A stretch of 64,000 nt of DNA from Pseudomonas sp. PSKL.D1 (lineage in GTDB: Bacteria > Pseudomonadota > Gammaproteobacteria > Pseudomonadales > Pseudomonadaceae). Numbering within the stretch: position 1 is the first letter of the stretch; every line of letters starts with the position of its first letter. A model generated the notes under the pieces. The model saw only the letters and a program-made list of their open reading frames with translations. It was not told where the DNA came from and made no database searches. Positions 45,224 to 54,337 of this stretch are shown here, piece by piece. The DNA lies in assembly GCF_028898945.1 (NCBI RefSeq), contig NZ_CP118607.1, positions 1,240,001 to 1,304,000 on the forward strand, written 5' to 3'. Position numbers and translations under genes: made by a program.

Positions 45224-45850
45224 ATGAATAAAGTCCTAATCGTGGATGACCACCCGGTCATACGCTTGGCAGTGCGCATGCTGATGGAGCGGCATGGCTA
45301 CGATGTGGTCGCGGAAACCGACAACGGCGTAGCAGCCTTGCAACTTACCAGGGAACACTTGCCCGACATCGTGGTACTGGATATCGGCATTCCCAAACTC
45401 GACGGGCTCGAAGTCATCGCCCGCATGGCTTCGGCCAGCCCGGGTAGCCGGGTACTGGTGCTGACATCGCAAGCCCCCGGCCACTTCTCGATGCGTTGCA
45501 TGCAGGCAGGGGCTTCAGGCTATGTGTGCAAGCAGCAGGAACTGACAGAGCTGCTCAGCGCCATCAAGGCCGTGCTCTCTGGTTACAGCTATTTCCCAAA
45601 CCAGGCATTGCACAAGTCGCGGGGGCGTGTGGGCGGCGCCAGCGAACAGGAAATGGTCGATCGCCTGTCGGCCAGGGAAATGATGGTGCTGCAACAATTG
45701 GCGCGCGGGAAATCAAACAAGGAGATTGCCGATAGCATGTACCTCAGCAACAAGACCGTCAGCACCTACAAGACCCGCCTGCTGCTCAAGCTCAATGCCC
45801 ACTCACTGGTGGACCTGATTGAACTGGCTCAGCGGCATGGCATAACTTGA
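45224..45850 (+). CDS. BvgA-like NarL/FixJ-family response regulator
   Basis: From the ATG at 45224 (MNKVLIVDDHPVIRLAVRML) the protein has 208 residues; an ATG five codons upstream is possible. The receiver domain has the phospho-acceptor Asp in IVVLDIGIPKLDGLEVIARM. The C-terminal LuxR-type helix-turn-helix contains SNKEIADSMYLSNKTVSTYKTRLL. Both segments are nearly those of Bordetella BvgA. No sensor kinase gene is adjacent, so it is an orphan here. The palindrome at 45092-45105 has the form of a BvgA site. Its targets are unknown. Confidence 0.88.
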   Translation: MNKVLIVDDHPVIRLAVRMLMERHGYDVVAETDNGVAALQLTREHLPDIVVLDIGIPKLDGLEVIARMASASPGSRVLVLTSQAPGHFSMRCMQAGASGYVCKQQELTELLSAIKAVLSGYSYFPNQALHKSRGRVGGASEQEMVDRLSAREMMVLQQLARGKSNKEIADSMYLSNKTVSTYKTRLLLKLNAHSLVDLIELAQRHGIT

Positions 45851-45861
45851 CCCCCAAAAAG

Positions 45862-45893
45862 CAGAAAGCCTCCGAGAGGGAGGCTTTCTGTTT
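45862..45893 (+). terminator. Terminator downstream of BvgA-like regulator gene
   Basis: CAGAAAGCCTCC at 45862-45873 pairs perfectly with GGAGGCTTTCTG at 45879-45890 around a 5-base loop, followed by TTT. It lies 11 bases past the stop and may serve the convergent small gene too. Confidence 0.8.
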
Positions 45894-45895
45894 GG

Positions 45896-46072
45896 CTACA
45901 AGTCGTAGTCGAAATCGGTGAGTTGCCTTTTCAGGCGTCGCTCTTCAAGGAGGTTGTCAATGGTGCGGCGTTTGCTCAGGTTGGTTTTCGCGGTTTCCAC
46001 CTGCGGCTCCGCTTCATCATCAGCGGTGGCAAAGTCATCTTCGATCGACAGTTCGTCTTTATCGGTACTCAT
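45896..46072 (-). CDS. Small PA3496-family protein
   Basis: The ATG at 46072 (MSTDKDELSIEDDFA) gives 58 residues. The N-terminal half is acidic and the C-terminal half basic: NLSKRRTIDNLLEERRLKRQLTDFDYDL. It matches the PA3496 family, small proteins encoded beside nth in Pseudomonas and annotated as putative envelope-integrity or regulatory proteins. An alternative start four codons upstream exists. No experimental role can be read from the sequence. Confidence 0.75.
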   Translation of the reverse strand: MSTDKDELSIEDDFATADDEAEPQVETAKTNLSKRRTIDNLLEERRLKRQLTDFDYDL

Positions 46073-46176
46073 GAGTCGCTCCAAGCCAAAGGGCCATTGG
46101 CCGTCCTTATAGCGAGAAAGCGAAGCCCGGTAAAAAAGATTTTTTCAATCACCCCGCGCAAATTTTCGCAAGCTTA

Positions 46177-46815
46177 TCAATCGTCAGATGTCTTCTGCTT
46201 GTACTCGCACAGGTCCTCGATGCGGCAACTACCACAGCGGGGCTTGCGCGCCTGGCACACGTAGCGCCCATGCAGGATCAGCCAGTGATGAGCATCGAGT
46301 AGATAATCCTTGGGCACGAACTTGAGCAGTTTCTTCTCCACCTCCAGCACGTTTTTGCCCGGTGCGATACCCGTGCGGTTGCTGACCCTGAAGATATGGG
46401 TGTCTACCGCCATGGCAGGCTGGCGGAACGCGGTGTTGAGCACCACGTTGGCAGTTTTGCGGCCTACCCCCGGCAATGCTTCCAGCGCCTCGCGAGTGTC
46501 AGGTACCTCACCGTTGTGGCGTTCGATCAACAGGCGGCAGGCCTCGATCACGTTCTTGGCTTTGCTGTTGTACAGCCCGATGGTCTTGATGTACTCGCTC
46601 AGGCCTTCGACCCCCAGTGCATAGATGGCCTGCGGTGTATTGGCTACCGGGAACAACCTGGCTGTGGCTTTGTTAACGCCAACATCGGTGGCCTGCGCCG
46701 AAAGGGTCACGGCAACCAGCAACTCGAATGGCGTGGTGTAGGCCAGTTCGGTTTTCGGATCGGGATTGTCTTCGTGCAGCCTGCGAAAAATCTCCAGACG
46801 TTTGGCAGCATTCAT
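46177..46815 (-). CDS. nth: Endonuclease III Nth
   Basis: The ATG at 46815 (MNAAKRLEIFRRLHEDNPDP) gives 212 residues, the family length. The helix-hairpin-helix LPGVGRKTANVVLN carries the catalytic Lys, and the catalytic Asp lies in AVDTHIFRVSNR. The C-terminal Cys array CQARKPRCGSCRIEDLC binds the 4Fe-4S cluster. It removes oxidised pyrimidines from DNA. It starts just after the rnfE-like stop codon and is the last gene of that operon, as in other gamma-proteobacteria. Confidence 0.94.
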   Translation of the reverse strand: MNAAKRLEIFRRLHEDNPDPKTELAYTTPFELLVAVTLSAQATDVGVNKATARLFPVANTPQAIYALGVEGLSEYIKTIGLYNSKAKNVIEACRLLIERHNGEVPDTREALEALPGVGRKTANVVLNTAFRQPAMAVDTHIFRVSNRTGIAPGKNVLEVEKKLLKFVPKDYLLDAHHWLILHGRYVCQARKPRCGSCRIEDLCEYKQKTSDD

Positions 46816-46819
46816 GGGT

Positions 46820-47344
46820 TCAGCGCTTTCCTTGACGACATGAGGGGAGTGCCCCCGGATGCAGCCAATTGTACAAGGCCAGCAGCACTGCGAGCAGCAA
46901 CAGTCCGCCTGCTGGCAGTGATGCCAGGTGCACGCCAAGCCCTTCGGCCAGCCCTTGGCGCATGGCTCCCAGCAGCAGGGTGGTTGCCAGCAGTGCGCAC
47001 AGGTACTTCAGTAACTGCCGGTAGCGGTTCTCGCGGGGTAGCAGGGCATCCGTGGCCAGGCATTGCAGGGCGACAAGTGTGGGGAAAAAGCTCAAGCTAA
47101 TGGCCAGTGGCAATGCCCAGGCGCTTAGCGCCATTTGCAGGCAACTGGTCAGGCCTGCAACCAGCAACAGGTTCGCCAGCGTGCACAGGCTACCCTCGAG
47201 CCTGTTACGCAACAAGCCAAGGAAAGTTTGATGAAGCGCAATCAGCGTGATCATGGCCAAGCCCGTGACAACTGCCTGGCTAAATGTCTGCGTGCCCCCC
47301 AGCAAGGGGGCGAGGCTCACCGCCAGCAAGCAGAAACTATTCAT
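46820..47344 (-). CDS. rnfE: RnfE-like membrane subunit, shortened
   Basis: The ATG at 47344 gives 174 residues, against about 230 for standard RnfE/RsxE. Six hydrophobic helices are predicted. The motif GLCPLLAVT of canonical RnfE reads SLAPLLGGT here, so one cysteine of the intramembrane [2Fe-2S] centre is missing. A second cysteine (LVALQCLATD) seems kept. In Rnf/Rsx complexes RnfE and RnfA form the membrane core that passes electrons. Orientation and overlap with rnfG and nth show one operon. Confidence 0.75.
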   Translation of the reverse strand: MNSFCLLAVSLAPLLGGTQTFSQAVVTGLAMITLIALHQTFLGLLRNRLEGSLCTLANLLLVAGLTSCLQMALSAWALPLAISLSFFPTLVALQCLATDALLPRENRYRQLLKYLCALLATTLLLGAMRQGLAEGLGVHLASLPAGGLLLLAVLLALYNWLHPGALPSCRQGKR

Positions 47345-47939
47345 GCGCTGAGGTTCCAAGCAGCAGGGTGCGATGTTGGTCGAAGTAGCGCAGTGCCTCC
47401 TGCTGCGCCACGATCACGGCGCGTGATGTGACCGTCGCGCCGGCCAGCTGGTCAAAATCACCTTGATCACGCTTGAGTGCCCAGCGATCGCTCAGGCCAC
47501 GATTGGCGAACTGCGACAGCCAACTGGCCTGTGGGTCGGTGATGCGTCCGCCCAGGCCCGGGCTTTCCCGCTGTTCTATCACGCGTGTGCCCATCAAGCG
47601 TCCATCCGCGCGGACGGCGATTGCCAGCCGGATGGGCGCGGCATAACCCTGTACTTCGCTCACAAACAGCACGGCCACAGCTGCCGTGCCTTGCATCGCT
47701 CGGTAGGCGGCGGTGATTCGGCTTTGGGGCGGTTGGTCGGTGGGAAGGGGAATAGGCGTGTCCAATGGCTTGTTGTCATAGCTTGTTGCCGGCAGCACAG
47801 CCAGAAACTGACGGGCCTTCCATTGTTGCAAGGCTTCTGTGGCCGGACCTTGGGTAAATTGTTGCCAGAGCAGTGTCACACCCAGGGACAGGCCGGCAAC
47901 CAACAGCAGCCAAGCGATGTTACGTGCAACTCGCTTCAT
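47337..47939 (-). CDS. rnfG: RnfG-like FMN-binding subunit
   Basis: The ATG at 47939 (MKRVARNIAWLLLVAG) gives 200 residues with one N-terminal membrane helix. The periplasmic domain carries the flavinylation motif GATVTS at 167-172 (AGATVTSRAV), where Thr171 would hold covalent FMN. The usual Ser or Thr in front of GAT is Ala. ESPGLGGRITDPQASW matches the family. It overlaps rnfD by 4 bp and rnfE by 8 bp. Confidence 0.85.
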   Translation of the reverse strand: MKRVARNIAWLLLVAGLSLGVTLLWQQFTQGPATEALQQWKARQFLAVLPATSYDNKPLDTPIPLPTDQPPQSRITAAYRAMQGTAAVAVLFVSEVQGYAAPIRLAIAVRADGRLMGTRVIEQRESPGLGGRITDPQASWLSQFANRGLSDRWALKRDQGDFDQLAGATVTSRAVIVAQQEALRYFDQHRTLLLGTSAHE

Positions 47940-48913
47940 CGTGCGGCCTGCTGGCGCGCTGCGGCAAGGCGATCGAGTGCCGGCACCATGAGGTTCATCA
48001 GCAAAATGGCGAAGGCAGTGCCGTCCGGGTAACTGCCCCAGGTGCGAATCAGATAAATCAGCGTGCCTACGCCCAGCCCGAACATCAACTTGGCCTGGTT
48101 GCTTTTCGGGCCTGAGACTGGCTCTGTGGCAATGAAGAACGCCGCCAGCATCGTCGACCCGGAAAACAGATGCAGCAGGGGCGAACCATGGGAGTCTGAC
48201 CCTGAACCGTTCCACGCCAACAAGCTGAACACGAACAAAGCTGCCAGAACACCCGCTGGCGTGTGCCAACTGCAGACCTTGCGCTGTAACAGCAACAACC
48301 CGCCCAGCAGAAACGTCAGGTTGACCCATTCCACGCCACGGCCCCCGAGAGAGCCAAACCCCGGGTGGCTGGCAAACAGTTCTTCAACGGTCAGGCTGCG
48401 GTTATGACGCAGGGCGTCCAGTATGGTCGGGCTGGCCCAGGCGTCAATTTTGCCCGCGTTGCCGAACACCGGCGCCAAGCTGTCGATAAAGCCGGGCGCC
48501 TGAGCCGGCCACTGATTCATCTGCAAGGGGAAGCTCAACAGGACGAATGCGAACCCGACCATGGCTGGGTTGAACGGGTTGCGGCCAACACCGCCGAAGG
48601 CATGTTTGCCAATAGCGATGGCGGCAATGGCGGCAATCGTTGGCAACCACCATGGTGCCAAGGCCGGCAGCGCAACCGCCAGCAGTACGGCGGTAACCAG
48701 TGCGCTGCCGTCGCTCAATGTCGGCAGCACCGGTTGTTTGCGCAGCGTCAGCAACGCGGCTTCGCAAACGGCGGCACTGGCCGCGCACAACAACAGGTTG
48801 AACAGCATGCCCCAGCCATGCAGCCACAATGAGGCCAGCAAGCCTGGTACGCAGGCCACCAGCACCACTCCCATTGCACTGCGTAGCCGAGGATCAGCCT
48901 GGATGGAGTTCAT
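47936..48913 (-). CDS. rnfD: RnfD-like membrane subunit
   Basis: The protein has 325 residues with multiple membrane helices. Conserved parts are LPTLSDGSALVTAVLLAVALP, FGGVGRNPFNPAMVGFAFVLL and GTAFAILLMNLMVPALD. The segment that carries covalent FMN in canonical RnfD (SGAT-type) reads WASPTILDAL here; a Thr remains but the Gly is lost. Its start overlaps the rnfA stop by 4 bp. The complex would act at the inner membrane. Confidence 0.85.
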   Translation of the reverse strand: MNSIQADPRLRSAMGVVLVACVPGLLASLWLHGWGMLFNLLLCAASAAVCEAALLTLRKQPVLPTLSDGSALVTAVLLAVALPALAPWWLPTIAAIAAIAIGKHAFGGVGRNPFNPAMVGFAFVLLSFPLQMNQWPAQAPGFIDSLAPVFGNAGKIDAWASPTILDALRHNRSLTVEELFASHPGFGSLGGRGVEWVNLTFLLGGLLLLQRKVCSWHTPAGVLAALFVFSLLAWNGSGSDSHGSPLLHLFSGSTMLAAFFIATEPVSGPKSNQAKLMFGLGVGTLIYLIRTWGSYPDGTAFAILLMNLMVPALDRLAAARQQAAR

Positions 48914-49458
48914 TGCATGAACAACCCGTTGAACCCGGAAAATGCCATCACCATGACGCCAGCGCCTATAAGGGCCAGCGGCAATCCCTGCAGGGCGTGA
49001 GGAACATCATCGTGGTCGCCGCGTTGCAGCAAGTCGTCGAACAGGGCAAGCGCCAGCCAGAACCCCAGCCCGGACAGAATGCTTGCGCCCAGCGTTGCAA
49101 AGCCCCCCGTCGAATTGTCGATGATGTGCAGTGTCAGCCCCAGCACCAAGGCATTGGTCATCACCGGCAATGCCAGCCCAGCGGTGGGCCAGCCCGGCCG
49201 TAATCTGCCCAGCCCTGCGGGTACGGCATAGGCAATCAACGCCAGCCAAGGCAGCAACAGAAACAATTGCAGGCCCTGCAACTGCATAGGCACCACAACG
49301 ATTCGCTCAAGCATGCAGCCACCGCTGACGCCAAGCACGGTCGCAAGCGCACACGCCAGGCCGAACACATGCAGCCGCAGCCGCGAAACCGGCTGTTGCA
49401 GCATGTAGAGAGAGCTGACCAGCGCGGCACTGACCAGAACCAGGACGTAGTCGTTCAT
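48910..49458 (-). CDS. rnfA: RnfA-like membrane subunit, lacking Fe-S cysteines
   Basis: The ATG at 49458 (MNDYVLVLVSAALVSSLYML) gives 182 residues and six helices. The order and C-terminus (ALIGAGVMVMAFSGFNGL) identify it as RnfA. The conserved GLCP and TNC motifs that hold the intramembrane [2Fe-2S] cluster are missing: the second reads MTNALVLGL with Ala for Cys. It is the first gene of the rnfA-D-G-E-nth operon, 91 bp after metG and its terminator. Neither rnfB nor rnfC is found between it and rnfD. Confidence 0.78.
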   Translation of the reverse strand: MNDYVLVLVSAALVSSLYMLQQPVSRLRLHVFGLACALATVLGVSGGCMLERIVVVPMQLQGLQLFLLLPWLALIAYAVPAGLGRLRPGWPTAGLALPVMTNALVLGLTLHIIDNSTGGFATLGASILSGLGFWLALALFDDLLQRGDHDDVPHALQGLPLALIGAGVMVMAFSGFNGLFMQ

Positions 49459-49514
49459 GCTAATGACGATAGCCGGGAAACACACGATGTGTCCGGCAAT
49501 AAAGGGCGTGCAAA

Positions 49515-49543
49515 ACAAAAGCCCCGGCGCAAAGGCCGGGGCT
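49515..49543 (-). terminator. Terminator of metG
   Basis: Read on the minus strand, AGCCCCGGC and GCCGGGGCT form a stem with a 6-base loop (49520-49528 and 49535-49543) followed by TTTTGTTTT. It lies 7 bases past the metG stop and separates metG from the rnf-like operon. Confidence 0.82.
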
Positions 49544-49549
49544 GGGATA

Positions 49550-51589
49550 TTACTTGATACGTTGGCCTGGCTTGGCGCCGCTGTCCGGGCTGAGCAGGTA
49601 GATTTCCTCGCCGCCAGGGCCTGCGGCCATGACCATGCCTTCAGACACGCCAAAGCGCATTTTGCGCGGTTTTAGGTTGGCTACCATCATGGTCAGGCGG
49701 CCTTCCAGCTTGGACGGGTCGGGGTAGGCCGACTTGATGCCCGAGAACACGTTGCGGCGCTCGTCACCGATGTCCAGCGTCAGTTGCAGCAGCTTGTCGG
49801 CGCCTGGCACAGCCTCTGCCTTGACGATCAGCGCCACGCGCAGGTCGACAGCGGCGAAGGTGTCGAACTCGATTTCGGCCGAGAGCGGGTCTTTGGCCAG
49901 TTCGCCGTTGCCGGCCGGGGCTTTGGCTTCAGCGGCCAGCAGGTCTTCCTTGCTGGCGGCAACCATGGCTTCGACCTTGGCTGGCTCGATGCGGCTCATC
50001 AGCGCCTTGAACGGGTTCAGCTGATGGTTTTCCAGGCGGGTCAGGTGGTCGTTCCAGGTCAATGGCGCGACATTGAGGAAAGCCTCGGCGTCGGCGGCCA
50101 GCACCGGCAGTACCGGTTTGAGGAAGATCACCAGCTGGCGGAACAGGTTGATGCCTTGGGCGCAGATGGCCTGCACTTCATCCTGCTTGCCTTCCTGCTT
50201 GGCCAGCGACCACGGCGCCTTGTCGGCGATCCAGGCATTGGCACGGTCGGCCAGTGCCATGATTTCACGCATGGCGCGGCCGAAGTCGCGGCCTTCGTAC
50301 GCTTCAGCGATGGATGGGGCGGCAGTAAGGAACGCTTCGGTCAGTTCTGGTGCAGCATCACCGGCAACCATTACGCCGTCATTGCCCTTGTGAATGAAAC
50401 CGGCGCAGCGGCTGGCGATGTTGACCACTTTGCCAACCAGGTCAGAGTTGACCTTCTGTACGAAGTCTTCGAGGTTCAGGTCCAGGTCGTCGACGCCACG
50501 GCCAAGCTTGGCCGCGTAGTAGTAACGCAGGTATTCCGGCTGCAGATGATCCAGATAGGTGCGAGCTTTGATGAAGGTGCCGCGCGACTTGGACATCTTG
50601 GCGCCGTTGACGGTCAGGTAGCCGTGCACGTTGACCGCGGTTGGCTTGCGGAAGCCCGCGCCTTCGAGCATTGCTGGCCAGAACAGGGCGTGGAAGTTGA
50701 CGATGTCCTTGCCGATGAAGTGGTACAGCTCGGCCTTGGAACCCTCGCTCCAGAACGCATCGAAGTCCAGCTCCGGGCGGCGGGCGCACAGGTTATTGAA
50801 GCTGGCCATGTAGCCGATCGGGGCGTCCAGCCACACATAGAAGTACTTGCCTGGCTCGCCCGGGATTTCGAAGCCGAAGTACGGCGCATCACGGGAAATG
50901 TCCCACTCCTGCAGGCCCGAATCCAGCCACTCGGCCAGCTTGTTGGCCACGGCGTCCTGCAGCGTGCCGCTGCGGGTCCACTGCTGCAGCATGGCCTGGA
51001 AGTCCGGCAGCTTGAAGAAGAAGTGCTGCGAATCGCGCAATACCGGAGTGGCACCGGAAATCGCCGACTTGGGGTTTTTCAGTTCGGTCGGGGCGTAGGT
51101 GGCGCCGCACTTCTCGCAGTTATCGCCGTACTGGTCTTCGGCCGCGCATTTCGGGCAGGTGCCCTTGATGAAACGGTCTGCCAGGAACATGCCCTTTTCA
51201 GGGTCGAAGTACTGGGTCACCGAACGGGTGGCGATGTGCCCGGCGTCGCGCAGGCGGGAGTAGATCAAGCTCGACAGCTCGCGGTTTTCGTCGCTGTGGG
51301 TCGAGTGGAAGTTGTCGAAGTCCACCAGGAAGTCGGCGAAATCGCCGCTGTGCTCGGCCTGAACGTTGGCGATCAGTTGCTCCGGGGTGATGCCTTCTTT
51401 CTCGGCGCGCAGCATGATTGCCGAACCGTGGGCGTCGTCGGCGCAGACGTAGATGCACTGGTTACCGCGCAGCTTCTGGAAGCGCACCCACATGTCCGTC
51501 TGGATGTACTCCAGCATATGGCCCAGGTGAATGGAACCGTTGGCATAGGGCAGGGCGCTTGTAACGAGAATCTGACGTGGCTCGGACAT
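49550..51589 (-). CDS. metG: Methionyl-tRNA synthetase MetG
   Basis: The ATG at 51589 ([24 protein letters not shown]) gives 679 residues. The class I signature HLGH and the AKMSKSRGT loop are intact. The zinc knuckle [17 protein letters not shown] is of the four-cysteine type. A C-terminal tRNA-binding domain ([38 protein letters not shown]) makes it dimeric. It charges tRNA-Met. It is divergent from apbC across 157 bp. Confidence 0.96.
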   Translation of the reverse strand: MSEPRQILVTSALPYANGSIHLGHMLEYIQTDMWVRFQKLRGNQCIYVCADDAHGSAIMLRAEKEGITPEQLIANVQAEHSGDFADFLVDFDNFHSTHSDENRELSSLIYSRLRDAGHIATRSVTQYFDPEKGMFLADRFIKGTCPKCAAEDQYGDNCEKCGATYAPTELKNPKSAISGATPVLRDSQHFFFKLPDFQAMLQQWTRSGTLQDAVANKLAEWLDSGLQEWDISRDAPYFGFEIPGEPGKYFYVWLDAPIGYMASFNNLCARRPELDFDAFWSEGSKAELYHFIGKDIVNFHALFWPAMLEGAGFRKPTAVNVHGYLTVNGAKMSKSRGTFIKARTYLDHLQPEYLRYYYAAKLGRGVDDLDLNLEDFVQKVNSDLVGKVVNIASRCAGFIHKGNDGVMVAGDAAPELTEAFLTAAPSIAEAYEGRDFGRAMREIMALADRANAWIADKAPWSLAKQEGKQDEVQAICAQGINLFRQLVIFLKPVLPVLAADAEAFLNVAPLTWNDHLTRLENHQLNPFKALMSRIEPAKVEAMVAASKEDLLAAEAKAPAGNGELAKDPLSAEIEFDTFAAVDLRVALIVKAEAVPGADKLLQLTLDIGDERRNVFSGIKSAYPDPSKLEGRLTMMVANLKPRKMRFGVSEGMVMAAGPGGEEIYLLSPDSGAKPGQRIK

Positions 51590-51746
51590 GGTGGCTCGGC
51601 TACTTATTTGGCTCGGGTAAAAATGAAGGGTGATCGGCAACTATAAAGGGCTGGCGAATATATTTCACCCCAAGGACGCATCTGCTGACGATTGACGGGT
51701 TAGGATAGGCGCCTGTTTGACTATTTGTTTGCCAATGGGAGCCTCC

Positions 51747-52841
51747 ATGAGTGCCGTCACCCGTGCCGCCGTCGAAGGCGCGCTTCGCCAGTACACCGAC
51801 CCTTACCTGAACCAGGACCCGGTCAGCGCCGGCTGCGTGCGGGCCATCGAAATCCAGGGCGGGCAGGTTACCGTGCAGTTGCAATTGGGCTACGCCGCGG
51901 GCCTGTTCAAGAACGGTTGGGCGCAGGTGTTGCAGACTGCCGTCGAGAACCTTGAAGGGGTCACGTCGGCACAGGTTTCGATCGACTGCGTGGTGGCTGC
52001 CCATAAGGCCCAGGCCCAAGTGCCTGCCATGGCCAATGTGAAGAACATCATCGCCGTGGCATCCGGCAAGGGCGGCGTCGGCAAGTCGACCACGGCTGCC
52101 AACCTGGCGCTGGCGCTGGCACGCGAGGGTGCCCGCGTGGGTATTCTCGATGCCGATATCTACGGCCCCAGCCAGGGTGTGATGTTCGGCATCCCCGAAG
52201 GCACCCGCCCGCAGGTGCGCGAGCAGAAGTGGTTCGTGCCGATCAAGGCCCATGGTGTGGAAGTCATGTCCATGGCTTTTCTCACCGACGACAACACGCC
52301 GATGGTGTGGCGTGGCCCGATGGTCTCCGGCGCGCTGCTGCAACTGGTCACGCAAACCGCTTGGGATGACCTGGACTATCTGGTGATCGATATGCCGCCG
52401 GGCACCGGTGATATTCAGCTGACCCTGGCGCAGAAAGTGCCGGTAGCCGGCTCGGTGATCGTTACCACCCCTCAGGACCTGGCGCTGCTGGATGCCAAAA
52501 AGGGCGTGGAGATGTTCCGCAAGGTCAACATCCCGGTGCTGGGGGTCGTGGAGAACATGGCTGTGCACATCTGCTCCAACTGCGGCCACGCCGAGCACCT
52601 GTTCGGTGAGGGTGGTGGTGAAAAGCTGGCAGCGCAGTATGGCGTTGACCTGCTGGCCTCCCTGCCGTTGTCCATGTTGATTCGCGAGCAGGCCGACAGC
52701 GGCAAGCCCACGGCGATCGCCGAGCCGGAAAGCCAGATAGCCATGGTTTACCAGGAGCTGGCGCGCCAGGTCGGTGCGCGGATTGTGCTGCAGGAAGCAG
52801 CGGCACCGGCGATGCCGAGCATTACCATCAGCGAAGATTGA
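51747..52841 (+). CDS. apbC: Iron-sulfur cluster carrier ATPase ApbC (Mrp)
   Basis: The ATG at 51747 (MSAVTRAAVEGALRQYTDPY) gives 364 residues. An N-terminal MIP18-like domain (about 1-95) precedes a P-loop ATPase with the deviant Walker A GKGGVGKST and the switch DADIYGPSQG. The CSNCGHAEHLFGEGG segment holds the CxxC that binds a transferable 4Fe-4S cluster. Divergence from metG is conserved in gamma-proteobacteria. Confidence 0.94.
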   Translation: MSAVTRAAVEGALRQYTDPYLNQDPVSAGCVRAIEIQGGQVTVQLQLGYAAGLFKNGWAQVLQTAVENLEGVTSAQVSIDCVVAAHKAQAQVPAMANVKNIIAVASGKGGVGKSTTAANLALALAREGARVGILDADIYGPSQGVMFGIPEGTRPQVREQKWFVPIKAHGVEVMSMAFLTDDNTPMVWRGPMVSGALLQLVTQTAWDDLDYLVIDMPPGTGDIQLTLAQKVPVAGSVIVTTPQDLALLDAKKGVEMFRKVNIPVLGVVENMAVHICSNCGHAEHLFGEGGGEKLAAQYGVDLLASLPLSMLIREQADSGKPTAIAEPESQIAMVYQELARQVGARIVLQEAAAPAMPSITISED

Positions 52842-52855
52842 TCGTTGTGGGAGCA

Positions 52856-52888
52856 TAAAAAAACCCGCCAGAAGGCGGGTTTTTTTTG
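52856..52888. terminator. Bidirectional terminator between apbC and csp
   Basis: AAACCCGCC (52861-52869) pairs with GGCGGGTTT (52874-52882) around a 4-base loop, followed by eight T on plus and preceded by seven A for the minus strand. It serves both convergent genes. Confidence 0.9.
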
Positions 52889-52909
52889 AAAGCAGGAAGC
52901 TAAATCGAC

Positions 52910-53119
52910 TTAGGCGATTTGAACTTCTTCAGCCTGCATGCCTTTCTGGCCGCGGGTAGCGACGAAAGTAACAGCTTGGCCTTCTTTCAGGGTTTTGAAG
53001 CCGTCAGCTTGGATGGCTTTGAAGTGCACGAACAGGTCGTCGCCCGACTGAGGGGTGATGAAGCCGTAGCCTTTCTCATCGTTGAACCACTTAACGGTAC
53101 CGGATTGACGGTTGGACAT
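52910..53119 (-). CDS. CspA-family cold-shock protein
   Basis: The protein has 69 residues with RNP1 KGYGFITP and RNP2 DLFVHFKAI, the RNA-binding strands of the cold-shock domain. It acts as an RNA chaperone or antiterminator. AGGAGA precedes the ATG at 53119. The exact paralogue (cspA, capA or other) cannot be fixed from sequence alone. Confidence 0.94.
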   Translation of the reverse strand: MSNRQSGTVKWFNDEKGYGFITPQSGDDLFVHFKAIQADGFKTLKEGQAVTFVATRGQKGMQAEEVQIA

Positions 53120-53447
53120 TTTTCTGTCTCCTTGGACAATTTGTTAACGGTCAGGAAAATTCCTGGCCGGGACTGAGCGCAAAGAGAGCAGAAAATTCAG
53201 CGATGGGCCGATCAGGATCGTGCATCAAACTAGAGATTCTCGGTGTCACGTGCAGCACAGTGGCGCCACCTTAACCCACTTTCCGCAAGCTGCCAATCTC
53301 CAAGATGGGGTTTGATGAAATTCAGATCGGCGGTGGCCGCAAGCCCCGTCCGGCGCGGGATACGGTATGGAACTTTAACCTGAGCGCCGAGGCCGGTAAG
53401 ATGCGCCTTTCGTTTTTCACCTCGCAACTCTTCAGGACACCCCCGCC
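53120..53447. other. Intergenic region between divergent csp and dcd
   Basis: These 328 bases hold the leader and promoter of the minus-strand cold-shock gene and the promoter of dcd. A long csp leader is usual for cold-shock mRNAs, but I see no certain cold-box. No RNA gene or repeat is visible. Confidence 0.45.
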
Positions 53448-54014
53448 ATGAGCATCAAATCGGACAAGTGGATTCGCCGCATGGCGCAGGAACACGGCAT
53501 GATCGAGCCGTTCGTCGAGCGCCAGGTGCGCGGTGAGCAAGACAGCCGGGTCATCTCCTTTGGCGTCTCCAGCTACGGCTATGACGTGCGCTGCGCCGAC
53601 GAATTCAAGGTGTTCACCAACATCAACTCGGCCACCGTCGACCCGAAAAACTTCGACGCGGGCAGCTTCGTCGACGTCAAGAGCGACGTTTGCATCATCC
53701 CGCCGAACTCCTTCGCCCTGGCCCGCACCGTCGAGTACTTCCGCATCCCGCGCAACGTGCTGACGATCTGCCTGGGCAAAAGCACCTACGCCCGCTGCGG
53801 CATCATCGTCAACGTCACCCCGCTGGAGCCTGAGTGGGAAGGCCACGTGACCCTGGAGTTCTCCAACACCACCACCTTGCCGGCGAAAATCTACGCCAAC
53901 GAAGGTGTGGCGCAGATGCTCTTCCTGGAGTCCGACGAGGAGTGCGAAGTGTCCTACAAGGACCGTGGCGGCAAGTATCAGGGCCAGCGCGGCGTCACCC
54001 TGCCACGCACCTGA
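53448..54014 (+). CDS. dcd: dCTP deaminase
   Basis: The protein has 188 residues and is homotrimeric in the family. [33 protein letters not shown] carries the catalytic Arg and Glu; [17 protein letters not shown] lies in the N-terminal half. It deaminates dCTP to dUTP, the source of dTMP. Single gene with its own promoter. Confidence 0.95.
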   Translation: MSIKSDKWIRRMAQEHGMIEPFVERQVRGEQDSRVISFGVSSYGYDVRCADEFKVFTNINSATVDPKNFDAGSFVDVKSDVCIIPPNSFALARTVEYFRIPRNVLTICLGKSTYARCGIIVNVTPLEPEWEGHVTLEFSNTTTLPAKIYANEGVAQMLFLESDEECEVSYKDRGGKYQGQRGVTLPRT

Positions 54015-54109
54015 ACCGACGAGCGCGGGGAATTCCCCGCGCCTCTGGCACTCCAACGGAGTAACTGCCGGTGTGCATGACGTGCACTGGCGCCCGTCAG
54101 GAGCCGCCA

Positions 54110-54337
54110 ATGAAACTCCATCCTGCAATCAGCGCGAAGCTGGCTGTGCTGCAACCCAATCAGGTGGGGTTGTTGCCATGGTCGTTGCTGGCCCATCCGC
54201 TGCCGTTATCGGCGGGCGGGGTTCCACATCAGCCCGACCCCGATACCCCGCAGCCGCCAGAACCTGGCGAGCACCCGCCCATGGAGCCGGGGGAGCCGAC
54301 ATTACCTGACGAGCCCCCTCCAGCACCGGTGGCCTGA
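54110..54337 (+). CDS. Small proline-rich hypothetical protein
   Basis: The ATG at 54110 has AGGAGCCGCC in front and gives 75 residues. The N-terminal half is amphipathic (KLHPAISAKLAVLQPNQVGLL); the C-terminal half is proline, glutamate and aspartate rich (PHQPDPDTPQPPEPGEHPP). No family is recognised. It ends directly at the stop of the convergent phosphoesterase gene. Coding status rests on the good ribosome-binding site and sensible composition. Confidence 0.55.
   Translation: MKLHPAISAKLAVLQPNQVGLLPWSLLAHPLPLSAGGVPHQPDPDTPQPPEPGEHPPMEPGEPTLPDEPPPAPVA

Noticed and set aside
49784..51646. 620-codon open frame opposite metG
   Set aside because: Antisense shadow of metG with no recognisable domains.
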